DNA of 64,000 nt, taken from Ochotona curzoniae. Lineage: Eukaryota > Chordata > Mammalia > Lagomorpha > Ochotonidae. How positions within the stretch are numbered: position 1 is the stretch's first letter; each line of letters opens with the position of its first letter. The translations under genes were made by a program, and so were the position numbers. Under the pieces are notes generated by a model, which made no database searches, was not told the origin of the DNA, and saw only the letters and a list, made by a program, of their open reading frames with translations. This document shows, piece after piece, positions 24,401 to 34,500 of this stretch. Location of the stretch: positions 24,667,501-24,731,500 of the forward strand of contig NW_024466512.1 in the NCBI RefSeq assembly GCF_017591425.1, written 5' to 3'.

Positions 24401-27400
24401 TCTGACTTTCTAATAAAAATGAATAAAATCTTTAAAAACCTCATTAAGGCATTTTATAGATGACAAACAGAGGCTCATGTTACTTGGAATGAATGAATGG
24501 ATGGAAGGGTGGTAGAAGAATGAATAAATGAATGAACAGACAAATGGATGGATGAGTACAGAAGGATGGCTAGACAGTCAACGATGCAGGACTGCAAGGA
24601 TGAACAATTCTGGCATCTTTTGAGGTGTTTCAAAGCCCCCCCCCCCGCCCCAAGAGAGTGGGGCTCTCATTCCCGTCTGTCCTTCCTGCTCCCCTGTCCC
24701 TCAAGGGCTATAGCAGTGACAGGGCCCAGCAGCACACTGCGGTGGAATCCCTGTCCAGGCCTTCAAGGCTCCCTGGGCTCTTCTGCTTTCTGCCCCCTCC
24801 TCCCCGCAGCCTGCCTACGCCTGTTGCACCTGCCTTGCCGTCTCACCTTATCCCTCACGTTGTTGTCTGCTCCTCGACTCTGCAGCAGTTTTACCACCTC
24901 CAGGTGGCCCCCACGGCAGGCCCAATGCATGGCCGTGCAGTCCAGCTGGAAGGGAAGGATGGGGCCTAGCTGTGGACTGCAGTGCAGAAAGTGCCCCAGG
25001 GGGCCAAGTTCTCCAGCTCCAATGACAGGTGAATACCCAGGACAAAGGGACTGCTGATAGGCAGAGGCCCCTTGCAGGAGGAGCCGGGCTTGACTGAGGC
25101 CACACTGCCCAGCAGAGGCATGACCCAACACTAGGTGTAGCCTCTCTGTGTCCTAGGTTGGTGGGGAAAGAGGGTCTCTCAGTGTTACATCCACCCCCAC
25201 CTTTGACATACCCATCCATCCCTGCCCTTTGACATACCCGATCCTGGAAGTCCACAGTGGCCCCGCTCTCCAGAAGTTTCTCCAAGATCTCCATGTGGCC
25301 CTCCAGGGATGCTCTGTGCAGTGCTGTCCGGCGGAACTATCCCCAGAGAGAGCTTCAAGTCTTGGCCCGTGGCCGGAGGACTGAACCCATCTCCCACCTG
25401 AGCTGAGGCTCTGACCTTGCCATGACCTGATCCTGATCCTTATGCTGGTCCCCGTGTTATGAGCTGTCAGCTCCTTGATGTTCCACTCAGGCTAGTCCTG
25501 GAACTCTTGTCCACGGACTCTGCCCTTCTCATAGCCAACTAACCACATCAAGCCATGCCTTGGCACTGGTTGTTCCCTTGCCCTCCCTCCTTTTGAAATC
25601 TTGAGGAAAATATATCACTCTTCATTGTGCAGCTCAAGGGCCTTCATTTCCTTGAAACCTTGAGGCTGGAGCTGGCCCAGGGCCCCAGGTGACCCTTGAC
25701 TGAGAGTTTGTTTGAGGGTAAGTCACGTCTCGCTATGTCTCGCCAAGTGCCCGGCACAAAGCCAGGTGAGCAGGTACTGCTGCTCTCTAAGGACTGATGG
25801 CTAGTACAAAGAGGAAATGAACTTCCTCTCTTCCAAGGGCAGCTGCTTCCTGCTCTGAACTCCTGAAACACGCTGCCTTGTGATGTGTGTCTCTGCATAC
25901 TCCAGTGCTCTGCTTAGCACATCTGCATAAGCGCCCCAGGAACCTGAGTTTGTCTTTTTGTCCTCCCAGCCCCATGGCATGGTACTTGGGGGCAAGCCAT
26001 GCTTGCACAGACCCAGAAGACCAAGACCCTGGAGTCTAAACAACAGAAAACAAGTATGGTCAAACCTGCAGTGATGCACACCCAAGGTGGGGAACCATTC
26101 ATGGGCTTCACCCCAGGACACGAGAGCCAATGCGCGCCCTGTGCTGTGTGAGAGGCAGCTTCCAGGGCAGCGTTTTAGAGAAGTTTAAAACCAGTGACCA
26201 AGATAGTACAAATACAGTGAATGCAGCAAATGCCACCGAATTGGGCACTAAAATTGGTTAGAACAGTGTACTTCAAGATACACTTTACAATAAGCTACTA
26301 TAATAGCTTTTAAATGGAATTATGGGGATGGGCTTTGGTATAGCAGGCAAGTTGCTTGTTGGAGTGCTCTGGTGCCAATCCCAGCTCTGCTTCTGATTCC
26401 AGCATTCCTGCTAATATGTACCTTGGGAGAAGGCTGGTGATGGCTCAGGTGCTTGGGTCCTGCCCTGCTTGGAGACCCAGATGACTCCTGGCTTCAGTCT
26501 GGCCCAACCGTGGCTGTTTTGGGTATTTGAGAAGTGAAACAGGGATGGAATATCTGTCTACCTAGCTACCTACCTGCCTACCTGCCTACCTGCCTATGTT
26601 TCAAATAAAGTAAAAGTAAATTTTAAAAATGAATATACCATAAGAAACCAATCTATCTCTTAGCACATGTCTTACAGTTTTTCCATTCATTCAGTGATTC
26701 TAATGGAGGTTCTACTATTCCATTTGATGCTAGCGCATTGTGAGGAAAGATGGCCATATCAGTGAAGGAAGCAGAAGTACAGAGAGGTGCCTAGCTGGCT
26801 AGGGGTTGCACAGTCAGTACGTGGTAGGAGAGGTAGGGTTTGCGCCTAGTCCATCTGTCTGTCTGTCTGTCTGTCTCTTTCTTGCCTCCAGTCCCTCTTC
26901 TCCAAATAAGCCAGGGCCATTTGCTGCTGTGGAAGGGGTTTGCCTTGGGAAAGGGTCTAAGAAATGGGTAAATCCCACTCTGCATACTCCCCCACCCCAT
27001 CCAAGGACACCCAGGCTGGTACTCAAGCAGACCTACCACTGGCTGAAACAAGGGCAGCGTGGGAGTGTGGGAGCTTGGGAGCTCACCTCATCGCAGGTGT
27101 CCGCCGAGCCCCCGTCCGCCAGGAACTTCTCAATGACCTTCATTTTGCCCTCCACAGCTGCTTTCAGGAACGTCTCCTCATCCACAGGGCCCGTCTGCAG
27201 GTATGAATCCCATCACCTTGGGCAGCAGGGATTTAGCCAGAGCCCTCTTGACCACACTCTGGCCATGCCATACACGGGCACGCTGACACATGTGTCCACA
27301 CGTGCACACACACTCACGATCTCCTCGGGCTCCGGAGGCAGCTCCTGAGAGGCGGCCAGGGCTTCCCGCTTCTTCTGCTTGCGCTTCTTGCGTAGCTCGA

Positions 27401-30400
27401 TGAGGTTCTGGATCCCGCCCACATCGATGATCTCCCGCCGCAGGTCTAGGGATGTCTTGCGCACGCGCTCTTGGCCCTGTGTGTGGGTGGCTCATTATTC
27501 CCCCGCCCCCTGCACAGAGATTCAGACATACAGGGCCCAGGGAGACCCCTTGGCTGAACTGTAGGTGGGGGCGATCTGCGAAAAGAGGAAGGCAAGGCAC
27601 AGCTCTCCAGGGGCCAGATCAGGTGCTCTGTTGGGTAGGCTTGGGGCATGGCTGTGGTCGTGGGCTGCAGAGTTGGGGGCCCTGGGTGTAAGGCTGTCCC
27701 ACACTCACCTTGACATTTTGTAAGGCACCGCTCTGCACGCCCTGGTGCTTCTCATCTTCCAGCACCAGCAAGTTCATGGGCAGCTTCTGCGGCGTGGCTC
27801 CTCGGAGTTTCTATGACCAACAGAGAACCAGAATTCAGAACCTGGGGAACCAGGTGGCCCTGTCCCCAGCCACCCTGAGAACATCCTGAGTGGTGCTCCA
27901 GCTGGTCCTGGGGACCTCCAGGCCACAGCAGAGCTCATTTAGACAGCACCCCACCAAACCCAGCCTCTACTCAAACACCTTCCTGCCAATAAGCTATTGA
28001 TTGTGTACTTCTTGCCACTATTCATTTTCGCAAACACCAACATAATCTGGTTTTACTTTTTTGACAGCAAAAATTCACTTTGGGGGAAGGGGGCCAATGT
28101 TGTGGTACAGTAACTTAAGCTACTGCCTGCAGTACTGCATTCCCTTTGGTCACTGGTTCCAGACCCAGCTGTTCCACATCTGATCCAACTCCCTGCTAAT
28201 GCTCCTGGGAAAGTAGTGGAGAATGACCCAAGTGCTTGGGCCTCTGTACCCATATGAGAGACCCAGAGACCTGGCTCCTGGCTTAGACATGACGCAGTGT
28301 GCCCATTGTGGTCATTTGAGATAGTAAACAAACCAGTAGTTGGAAGCGCTCTGTGTGTGTGTATGTCTCCCTTTCCAGTCAATGTACAAATCACTTGGAT
28401 GAAATAATTGTGATCAGAGAAGCAATATAAAAGCTTGGCTATTCTGGTTTTTCCCCCATCAAATTTTACTGATCTGTGAAAGTTAGAGCATGGAAACTGT
28501 GGCTCTGGGAAGCAAAGGATGTGGGCAGGAGCTATACGCTTTTCAGGGTGAGGGGGACTCAGCTGGCTTGTTCTCACCACAGGAATATGGGATTCACTCT
28601 TTCCCACCTGCCACTCTGGTTCACGGTTGATGAAGGACTGGTCCCTCTTTCCTGGGAGTCCCCAGCACAGCCTGTGCGAGTGACGTGAGCCCAGTAACAT
28701 CTGCTCGGGTTGGAGGGTGCCAAGTCCAGATGGTGGCCAGCAGGAATGGCTCCCACAGTCCACCCAGGTGCTTTTTCACTGTTCCCTGGGCTCTAATGCT
28801 AGCCTCTTGGAGGATGGGTTTTGAGGGCAGATTTTCCAATCATATCAGGCATTTATGGTTGGGTCGGGGGTCGACTGGTCTCTCCTGAAACTGTTCTTCC
28901 TGGGGATAAGAGATAACCCGGGTTGCACTTGCTGTGGCATGTGGGCCTCTGCCTGGGTTCCCATAAGCAGGTGTTTCCTGATTATCTTGGTAGGCAGCAG
29001 GCACACAGTGAGTGGTTGGCTAATGAGTATGTGAATCCATAATGGCAGGCAGGCTCAGCATCTCTGCCTGCCTCGACATGCTCAGCATGCTCTAACCAAG
29101 CATCCCCCCACCGGAGCTGCAGCCCCTCAGTTGGCCCTGATGACCCTCCCGACTCTCCCATATAGGGCAGAGGTGCAGAAAGACAGGTGCCCTCTATTTC
29201 AAAAAAAAAAATTAAAAACAAAAAATAAAGACAGGTGCCCTCCTGCAAGAACCCTACTCTGCTGGGACCCAGTGAAAACTGCTGGGGGCTGGAATGCCCA
29301 CTCACATCTCACCCAGACTCTATCTATAGCCCCTCACTTTAGATGTGTGGGCTGGCACACAGTAGGAGCTCAATGAATGTTAAGCTCACAAACCACAACT
29401 TGCACCTTACTTTGTAGATTAACCACGAGAATACCCATCGGATGCCTGGTGTGGTATAGGCACACGGTGGAAGGTCGGCTCTGCGAGCACCTGTGTCCTA
29501 ACAGCCTTTGCAGAACAGATGAGCAGAGGACTGCTCTGTGCCCTAGGGCTGAAGGTTTGAAGGTTTCTGTGTCTAGTGGCAACACTCTGGAAATCCACCA
29601 TGAGCACCCTGCATGGCACAGTCAGCCCTGAGCACATTCACCCTTGCGGAGGGGGCTGTGGGTTTCCTGGAGATGCAGGAATGCCCCCAAGTGCTCCCTT
29701 GACAAGCCTGCTCTCCTCTCTTCTTCCTCTACAGTCCCATCTTTCCCTCCTCCTCATTCAGCCACAGCACCTACCTCTCTACACTGCTTTATCTCCCCTT
29801 TCCATTCCTGCTGGAAACACCCTTTCCCTTCTAGCAAGCCCTTCCCAGAGCCCCTGGAGCTGCCTTCTTGTAACAGGCCAGCTGGCACGGCTTTCCCTCC
29901 CTCCACAACATCGAGTGCCCTGGCTGCCCACAGAATCAATAACTTTTACCTGATCAGTCTGTGATCTGTCCTCTGCCACCGTTCTCCAACCTCAGCTTCT
30001 GGTACCAGTTCTGCTCATATCTTCTACCTTTCACTCTGCCCTTTCTCCCACACCCATCTCCACCCAAAATCATCCTGTCAGACCATGCATGTCTCCCCAC
30101 CTGCCTGTGTCTTCCCTCTGATTTGATTTAGTTGGCTGTGCAACTGACAAAGGTTAGCTGAAAGCAATGCTGGGTGGGTGAAAGAAAGGCATGCTCCGGG
30201 CCATCCTAGTCTCCTTGCACATCACAGCACCGGACTCTCGGTGTGACAGGCACTTGATCAGTGCTGGTGTAAGAGTAAGAGAAGGCAAAATCCCCAGAAA
30301 ACACAATCCCAAAGGCCTCCCAAAATGTGGCTGCCAGTTGTGGGGAAATCATCCATGCTTGCATTCATCTTGGGAGGTGCTCCAGCCCCAGCCTCCCAGC

Positions 30401-30785
30401 TGGTAGCCAGCAGCTTGGGGGTGTCTCAGGACTGTACATTCCTGACATTCCCAGGCGGTGCCCAGCTGTCTGCCCAGAGCCCAGGGGGCAGGCAGGATCT
30501 GGGGAGCCCAAGCCACTTCCCTTTTCCCCACCAACTCTCAGTTTTAGAGGTTCAAGCCTCAGACCCAAATCCATCATCTGCCAGGCCCACTGGGACCTGA
30601 GACCTGCAAGAACACCTGCCTTCCCACGGAGGCATGGCAGCTGGGGGCTCTCCCTTCCCGTAAGACTCCCATCCCCTTGGCCGCACCTCACTCTTCTCCT
30701 CCTCCGCCAGCCGCTGCTCGATGAGCGCCGTGGCCCTCTGCACAGCCTCGGAGTCCTCCATGGGGCCCTCCGTGGTGCCGTCCAT
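21293..30785 (-). CDS. ANKRD2: Ankyrin repeat domain protein 2 (ARPP), complete in nine exons
   Basis: Muscle ankyrin repeat protein of slow skeletal muscle; induced by stretch, binds titin N2A at the sarcomeric I-band and enters the nucleus to act on transcription factors. Join on the minus strand: 30785-30687, 27810-27709, 27476-27318, 27194-27087, 25336-25238, 24945-24847, 22345-22247, 22096-21998, 21448-21293. Every junction is phase 0 with GT/AG. The protein is 339 aa. An acidic N-terminus and a Lys/Arg stretch RKKRKQKKR (residues about 96-104, likely nuclear signal) precede ankyrin repeats encoded largely by four 99-bp exons (one 33-residue repeat each), then a Pro/Gln-rich tail ending PQPVPAQS. 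Ser76 lies in RVRKTS, the Akt-type site matching human Ser99. I start at MDGT (GTCATGG); the farther ATG used for the 360-aa human form is out of frame here. Confidence 0.97.
21449..21997 (-). other. ANKRD2: ANKRD2 intron 8
   Basis: 549 bp between exons 8 and 9. No repeat or other feature recognised. Confidence 0.6.
21998..22096 (-). CDS. ANKRD2: ANKRD2 exon 8 (ankyrin repeat)
   Basis: [20 protein letters not shown] to ADMMAKNL. Exactly 33 codons, with the ankyrin signature ALHDAV (TPLHxA class). Confidence 0.97.
22247..22345 (-). CDS. ANKRD2: ANKRD2 exon 7 (ankyrin repeat)
   Basis: [20 protein letters not shown] to VNARDR, with the textbook STPLHVAVR signature. 33 codons. Confidence 0.97.
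22560..23642 (-). mobile_element. CSINE split by an LTR insertion
   Basis: Left part 22560-22840 runs from the T-rich tail to CATATGGGATCCTGGTG. The missing head resumes at 23591-23642 (CCAGCACATGCAAGGCAAGG ... CACCGCACTGGGCCC). Together they make one full-length young antisense CSINE. Confidence 0.85.
22841..23590 (+). mobile_element. Solo-LTR-like element, probably endogenous retrovirus
   Basis: A 750-bp block beginning TGCTGGGG and ending CTCTGGCA (TG...CA termini) lies precisely inside a CSINE. The flanking hexamers CTGGTG and CCAGCA differ only by transitions that are all explained by CpG decay of an original CCGGCG, the sequence expected at this point of the SINE. A 6-bp duplication is typical of class II (ERV-K-like) elements. 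A TATAAA at 23463-23468, about 125 bp before the right end, supports plus orientation. No gag, pol or env coding is present, so it is a recombined single LTR. Family not identified. Confidence 0.6.
23732..24030 (+). mobile_element. CSINE (older type)
   Basis: GGGACTGGCATTATGGTATAG head, GTGGGAGACCTGGGTGAAGC body, ending TGCCTTTCAAATAACTAAAC. Confidence 0.8.
24031..24058. repeat. Imperfect (AC)n at a CSINE tail
   Basis: AC run with one AC-to-GC interruption, directly after the A-rich end of the CSINE. Confidence 0.9.
24125..24437 (+). mobile_element. CSINE
   Basis: Young-type body (CCATCCAGCTCCCTGCTTGT, GGAGACCCAGAAGAAGCTCC) with a tail TAATAAAAATGAATAAAATC. The head is decayed. Confidence 0.85.
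24487..24651. repeat. Tetranucleotide tract and C-run
   Basis: Degenerate (GAAT/GGAT)n from 24487 to about 24575 (GAATGAATGAATGGATGGAA), then a run of C at 24637-24651 shortly before exon 6. Confidence 0.85.
24847..24945 (-). CDS. ANKRD2: ANKRD2 exon 6 (ankyrin repeat)
   Basis: [20 protein letters not shown] to NNVRDK, 33 codons. Human has ADTNVRDK where pika has ADNNVRDK. Confidence 0.97.
25238..25336 (-). CDS. ANKRD2: ANKRD2 exon 5 (ankyrin repeat)
   Basis: [20 protein letters not shown] to VDFQDR, 33 codons. Donor GTATGT is weaker than its neighbours. Confidence 0.97.
26322..26630 (+). mobile_element. CSINE with a (TACC/TGCC)n tail region
   Basis: GGGGATGGGCTTTGGTATAG head and GCTTCAGTCTGGCCCAACCG body. 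Near the 3' end, 26556-26597 is a CTACCTAC/CTGCCTAC tetranucleotide run replacing the normal pyrimidine stretch, then TTTCAAATAAAG. Confidence 0.8.
26848..26877. repeat. (CTGT)n microsatellite
   Basis: About six tandem CTGT/GTCT units within ANKRD2 intron 4. Confidence 0.9.
27087..27194 (-). CDS. ANKRD2: ANKRD2 exon 4
   Basis: [20 protein letters not shown] to ADTCDE (36 codons), the first ankyrin repeat. Human has CDQ at the end where pika has CDE. Confidence 0.96.
27318..27476 (-). CDS. ANKRD2: ANKRD2 exon 3 (basic region)
   Basis: [20 protein letters not shown] through the basic [11 protein letters not shown] to PPEPEEI (53 codons). Contains the Akt-type RVRKTS site and the likely nuclear-localisation cluster. 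Confidence 0.97.
27709..27810 (-). CDS. ANKRD2: ANKRD2 exon 2
   Basis: [20 protein letters not shown] to GALQNVK (34 codons). Acceptor GGTCATAG, donor GTGAGT. Confidence 0.95.
27811..30686 (-). other. ANKRD2: ANKRD2 intron 1
   Basis: Contains one CSINE (28088-28375), an A-rich insert at about 29195-29230 flanked by two copies of AAAGACAGGTGCCCTC, and an L2-like stretch at 29345-29385 (CACACAGTAGGAGCTCAATG). No exon or other coding signal. Confidence 0.6.
28088..28375 (+). mobile_element. CSINE (older type)
   Basis: GGGGCCAATGTTGTGGTACAG head, CTGCTAATGCTCCTGGGAAA body; the tail is degraded to (GT)n and mixed sequence. Confidence 0.8.
30687..30785 (-). CDS. ANKRD2: ANKRD2 exon 1
   Basis: [20 protein letters not shown] to AEEEKSE (33 codons), donor GTGCGG. 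ATG sits in GTCATGG, with purine at -3 and G at +4. Confidence 0.94.
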
Positions 30786-30818
30786 GACTGTTGCTGACCG
30801 CTACATGGCTCTGGGGGC

Positions 30819-30824
30819 TTTATA
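30819..30824 (-). promoter_or_regulatory. ANKRD2: TATA box of ANKRD2
   Basis: CCTATAAAGCC on the minus strand. Initiation 25-30 bases downstream would fall at about 30790-30797, only some ten bases before the MDGT start codon. Confidence 0.75.
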
Positions 30825-30838
30825 GGCCCGAGCCCCCC

Positions 30839-30893
30839 ATTCCCCGCCCAGCTGGGAGCCTTTGCCATGAGCTCACCGGCCCTCCCCCACCTG
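30839..30893 (-). promoter_or_regulatory. ANKRD2: Muscle-type motifs upstream of the ANKRD2 TATA box
   Basis: Two E-boxes (CAGCTG at 30849-30854, CACCTG at 30888-30893) and an M-CAT-like CATTCC (30839-30844) lie within 70 bases upstream of the TATA box. E-boxes bind MyoD-family factors, and M-CAT binds TEAD. Motif evidence only. Confidence 0.4.
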
Positions 30894-32244
30894 TCACCTT
30901 CACCTCTGGCAGCCTCATGGAGCAGGGAGGGGAGCCAGAGCCTGGGAATGGGGACAGTGGCCCCTCCCCAACCTCTAGCCTATTGGAGCTGGAGGGCACA
31001 GTGCCCACAGAGCAGGACTGCAGGAAGAAGCTTCTGTCCCCAAGTGCTTGGGCCTGGCTGGACATCCTCCGCCCCACAGCAGCTGGGCAGTGCAGAGATC
31101 CACCAATTGCAGCTCCTGACCTGGATGGCACTGCCACCTGCTGGATGCCTGAAAATCTTGTCTAGCCAGTGCAAGAAAGGGGACCTGACAACCAAATACC
31201 AGGACCCTGAACAGGTCCACACCCCCAGGCTGCCGGTGAACTGGCCCTGCTGGGTGTGAGGATATGCAGATTTGGCTTCATCTGGAATAGAGGACCAAGG
31301 CACCAGTGGGTTGCGTGCAGCTGCCTTCCTCCCATTAACTCCCATTAACTCTTTGCCAGCCACCCTGTGTCCCACAGCACCCTCTAGTGCAGTAACAGGG
31401 CATTTGGCCAGGTATCCATCAATACAGGACAGACTCCCTCAAGTGTTCCAGCAGGACTCATAGGCCTTCTAAGAAAAGCCAAAGGCAGTGTCGAGCCCAG
31501 CTAAAGAGGAACTCCAGCTCTTCCTCCTCATCCTTCCCCCAGGGTTTCCCGGTCAGACCCAGACAGTGCCAGGTTAGCGAGCACAGGCTGGCATGCCTCC
31601 CTACTGGAGGCAAAACAAACCTGGGCTTGCTCAGCACCACACCCGGAACTTGCAGGTTCCAGTCAGGCTGAACTGGCCTGTGAACGGCAGCCACCCTAGC
31701 CACAACCTGCAATGCTCATCTGGCTGTCCTGAGCTGAGACCCCTCCCTGCCCAAGCATACACCCTGCCCCGGGAGAACACATCCACTTCCCCCGGCCACA
31801 GGGTTAAAGTTCCAGTTTGCTGGAGCTTTGGCTTTACCGTCATCACAGGAGTGTAGTGTCCTACTGTTTCCACAGGTCAAAGTCAGGATGGCCGGGCTTG
31901 GAGGGCTCAAGCCAGGGCAGTCGTGCTGCAGCAGCACCCAATGTCGCCGCCCGAGATGGCCACCTTTGCTTGCAAAGCACTTGCCCGTCGACCCTTCCAT
32001 CTAAGTCTCCTGGTAACTGAAAGAGGTGGCAGGGAGGGTGGCATCACCTCTGCTTTCAAGAGCAGTCCCAGGGACTGAGATTAGAGGGCTTTTCCTGAAG
32101 GTCTCCGAGAACATGAGAGGAGCTGGCCTCAGGGTCCAGGAGGCTAGCCATCCAAGGTTTGCTCAATGGTATTCTCTGTGCTGTGGCCAGAGCAGTAGGC
32201 CGTGCCCATCCATTCCAACCCCCAAAACAAACTGCAGGCAAGAG
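30894..32244. other. Spacer between UBTD1 and ANKRD2
   Basis: About 1.35 kb with no repeat or gene that I recognise; presumably the distal ANKRD2 promoter. A 10-bp direct duplication (CCCATTAACT twice) sits at about 31331-31350. Confidence 0.5.
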
Positions 32245-32260
32245 GGAAGGAGCAAAAGGC

Positions 32261-32266
32261 TTTATT
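32261..32266 (-). terminator. UBTD1: Poly(A) signal of UBTD1
   Basis: AATAAA on the minus strand 655 bases after the UBTD1 stop; implies a 3' UTR of about 675 nt (32920 to roughly 32245). Confidence 0.75.
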
Positions 32267-32920
32267 GATAAATATGCAGATATGTCTGTGGCCAGGACCT
32301 GCTCTGAGGGCCATGACCAGGCTGTAGATTTCCCCCTCACCACCACTTGGGTTACAGCCAGGAGACAGCCCTGCACAGACCCTGCCATGAAGCCCGGCTG
32401 TCCAGTCACCTGTCTCATCTCTGCCGATTGTGCTGGGGCAGAGAGAAGCAGAGGCCTGCCTCGGGCTCCCTGAGCCCTGGGGCTCGCTGGTGGCTCTCTC
32501 CGCTCCCTAGGGGACTGGCACTGGAGCCAGGGCAGAGGAGGGACACAGCAGCTGCATCAGACCCTGAGCAGAAAACCGGAGTGAGTACGGCTGGCGGTGG
32601 CAAGTGACGGATCTGGGCTCGTAGGTCTCTGGGCTGGCTTCCTAGGCTCAAACCTGCTGTGGGAGGCAGGAAGGGGGAAGGCCCCACATGGCCTTCTCCC
32701 TCAAAAGGTTGGCAAGGCCAGGGTATGGCAGTCCTGCTCTCCAGGCACTGGGTACTGATGGCCCACAGTGCCCCTGGGAAGCCAGGTCCCCTCTTGCTCA
32801 GCCAGCAGCCCTATGGTGGGGAGGCACCCTCAGGAAACATCACAACACTCGATGGCAGCAGCAGGGTGGGGGCCTAGTGCTCCAGGCTGGGGCCTTTCCT
32901 CCCAGGAGTCTGTGCACCCC

Positions 32921-33309
32921 TCAATCCTGGGGTGGCGGGGGCTGGTTGATGATGACCTGGATGACAAAATCTTTCTGGATCTTGGTTTCCTGGAGTCGTG
33001 TGCGGTCTGTGAGCAGCTTCCCAGAGAAGAACCATCGCTGCCAGGACGGCTCGATGCCCTCCTGGCTGTGCAGCTGCCTCTTGAGCTGCCCCACTGTGTC
33101 AGGCAGGCTGGCGCTGAGCCTCACGTCCTTGCCTGTGGAGAGGCGCACTTTGAGCGGGAACTCACGGCGTACGCTGGGCGTGGGCTCCGGGGGCTCGGGG
33201 CTCTCCTCCTCCTCAGTGCGCTCCAGCAGCAGGTTCACAGGTGGCGACAGGCAGTAGATGGGCAGCTGGTAGCGGTTGCCCAGCTCGTCATAGCATTCAC
33301 AGAGGGTGC
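32921..33309 (-). CDS. UBTD1: UBTD1 exon 3 (ubiquitin-like domain and stop)
   Basis: 389 bp from [20 protein letters not shown] to PPPPQD and TGA (32923-32921). Acceptor TTCCTCAG. Confidence 0.96.
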
Positions 33310-34500
33310 CTGAGGAAAAGCCAGGGCAGTCAGAGGGGGCATGGACACCAAGCACTTGTATCTCCTGTCTCACCAGCTGCAAACCGGGCTCCCAGCTAGG
33401 AGATGGGACCTGGGCGGAGCTACTAGGTCCAGCCCACGAGGCAGAACTGTGTTTGTTTGGACAGGATGGTGACTTTGCAAGAGTTGCCAGGGAGCTCTGT
33501 CCCCATTATATGAAGACACAGTGAGAAGGCTGCCACCTGCAAACCTGAGTGCCTAGATGGTGGACTTCCTGTTCTCTCACCTGGTCTGGTTTTTGCTACA
33601 GCAGCCTGAGCAGACTAGGACACCTACCATGGCTGTCCCCAGCCCTCAAAATCATCTGCAGTCAGTTCTCCCTGGGTGGTGGTATGATCAGAGGAACACA
33701 GAGCTGTCATCAGGAAGACCTGGCCTGGGCTGGCATCCTAGTTCTAGTACATTTAGGGAGTGAACCAGCAGAAAGAAAGGTGAAGATTCTCTCTGCCTTC
33801 TGTCTTTCAAATACATAAATCTTAAGAAGACCCACAGGTGTGACTCTAGAACTCTACAGTTAGAACTGATTTACATGGCCGCAGGAGGCTGCCACGAGTT
33901 TCAATGAGTCAAGGCACTGGGAGATTCTAGTTTGGTGCCCAGCGCATGCTAACTCGAGGGGAAGTCTGTGTCTGGGATGTTCTGGATTACAGAAAGGCCC
34001 TGGAGCAGGTATTTAGTTTGCAGGCCTCACACTGCTTTGCAGCCCTGCTGTGCCCATGCATCCCCCTTGAGGCAGGCAGCACCCAAGCCTACTTCTCCTC
34101 TGTCTCCACTCCTGGACTATGCTCAGAGAGGGTTGGAATGAACAGTGAATAGTCATCACCTACCCCTAACTCCAGCTCGGATAGAAACTCCTGACTTTCT
34201 GTGCTCCTAAGCCATGTTGATGACCCCAGCTCCAGGGGCATGCACCCCGCCTCCCTGGCCCTGCCCACGCACCATGAGGCAGGGTGATGCTGGCTCCATC
34301 CAGGATAGCTTGTGCCAGCTCATGGTCATTGGCTTCAGCAGCATAGGCGGCAGCTTTGAGGGCATCCCAGATCTCCTTGCGGCCCTCGAAGGCAGGGGCT
34401 GTGTCCCAGAACTCATCTCGCTTGCTCCGCAGCTGCCCGTCAGTCATGGGGTAGTCGCTCTTCCACTTGAGTCGCTCCTTCTTCAGGGGCTCATTGCGTC
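32921..34500 (-). CDS. UBTD1: Ubiquitin domain-containing protein 1 (exons 2 and 3)
   Basis: Small cytosolic/nuclear regulator of ubiquitination that binds UBE2D-family E2 enzymes and is reported to stabilise p53 through MDM2. Join on the minus strand: 34500-34273 and 33309-32921; GT/AG, codon of Gly split at the junction (LPHGTLCEC). Exon 2 starts with the last two bases of a Gly codon ([20 protein letters not shown]), so exon 1, the basic N-terminal two dozen residues, lies upstream beyond 64000. Exon 2 and the start of exon 3 carry the N-terminal Dc-UbP-type domain ([20 protein letters not shown]). A linker rich in Glu/Pro ([15 protein letters not shown]) follows, then a ubiquitin-like domain from about [20 protein letters not shown] to [11 protein letters not shown], with QPPPPQD at the end. 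Near-identical to human throughout, so clearly functional. Confidence 0.96.
33310..34272 (-). other. UBTD1: UBTD1 intron 2
   Basis: 963 bp. Carries a 3' CSINE fragment on the plus strand at 33715-33830 (GGGAGTGAACCAGCAGAAAG ... TTTCAAATACATAAATC). The rest is unassigned. Confidence 0.65.
33715..33830 (+). mobile_element. CSINE 3' fragment
   Basis: Only the last third of the element is present, with the GTGAACCAGCAGA motif and an AATACATAAATCTT tail. Confidence 0.6.
34273..34500 (-). CDS. UBTD1: UBTD1 exon 2 (Dc-UbP-type domain)
   Basis: 228 bp encoding [20 protein letters not shown] to GASITLPH. Acceptor CCCCACAG, donor GTGCGT. Confidence 0.96.

Larger units (their letters stand above)
22346..24846 (-). 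other. ANKRD2: ANKRD2 intron 6, retroelement-rich
   Basis: 2.5-kb intron holding a CSINE split by a solo-LTR-like element, two further CSINEs, an (AC)n run, a TGGA/ATGA tetranucleotide tract and a C-run. The first 200 bp after exon 7 are unassigned. Confidence 0.85.
25337..27086 (-). other. ANKRD2: ANKRD2 intron 4
   Basis: Holds one CSINE (26322-26630), a (CTGT)n run, and an antisense MIR-like remnant at about 26765-26830 (ACAGAGAGGTGCCTAGC). Positions 25340-26320 are otherwise unassigned. Confidence 0.6.

Noticed and set aside
24548..25057. 169-residue plus-strand frame
   Set aside because: Antisense to ANKRD2 exon 6 and its intron; composition is arbitrary and no motif is present.
30365..30868. 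167-residue minus-strand frame starting MAKAPSWAG
   Set aside because: Only its first dozen residues match the ANKRD2 upstream N-terminus; it then runs through exon 1 in the wrong frame and into the intron.
32768..33313. 181-residue plus-strand frame
   Set aside because: Antisense shadow of UBTD1 exon 3, kept open by the GC-rich codon use of the real gene.
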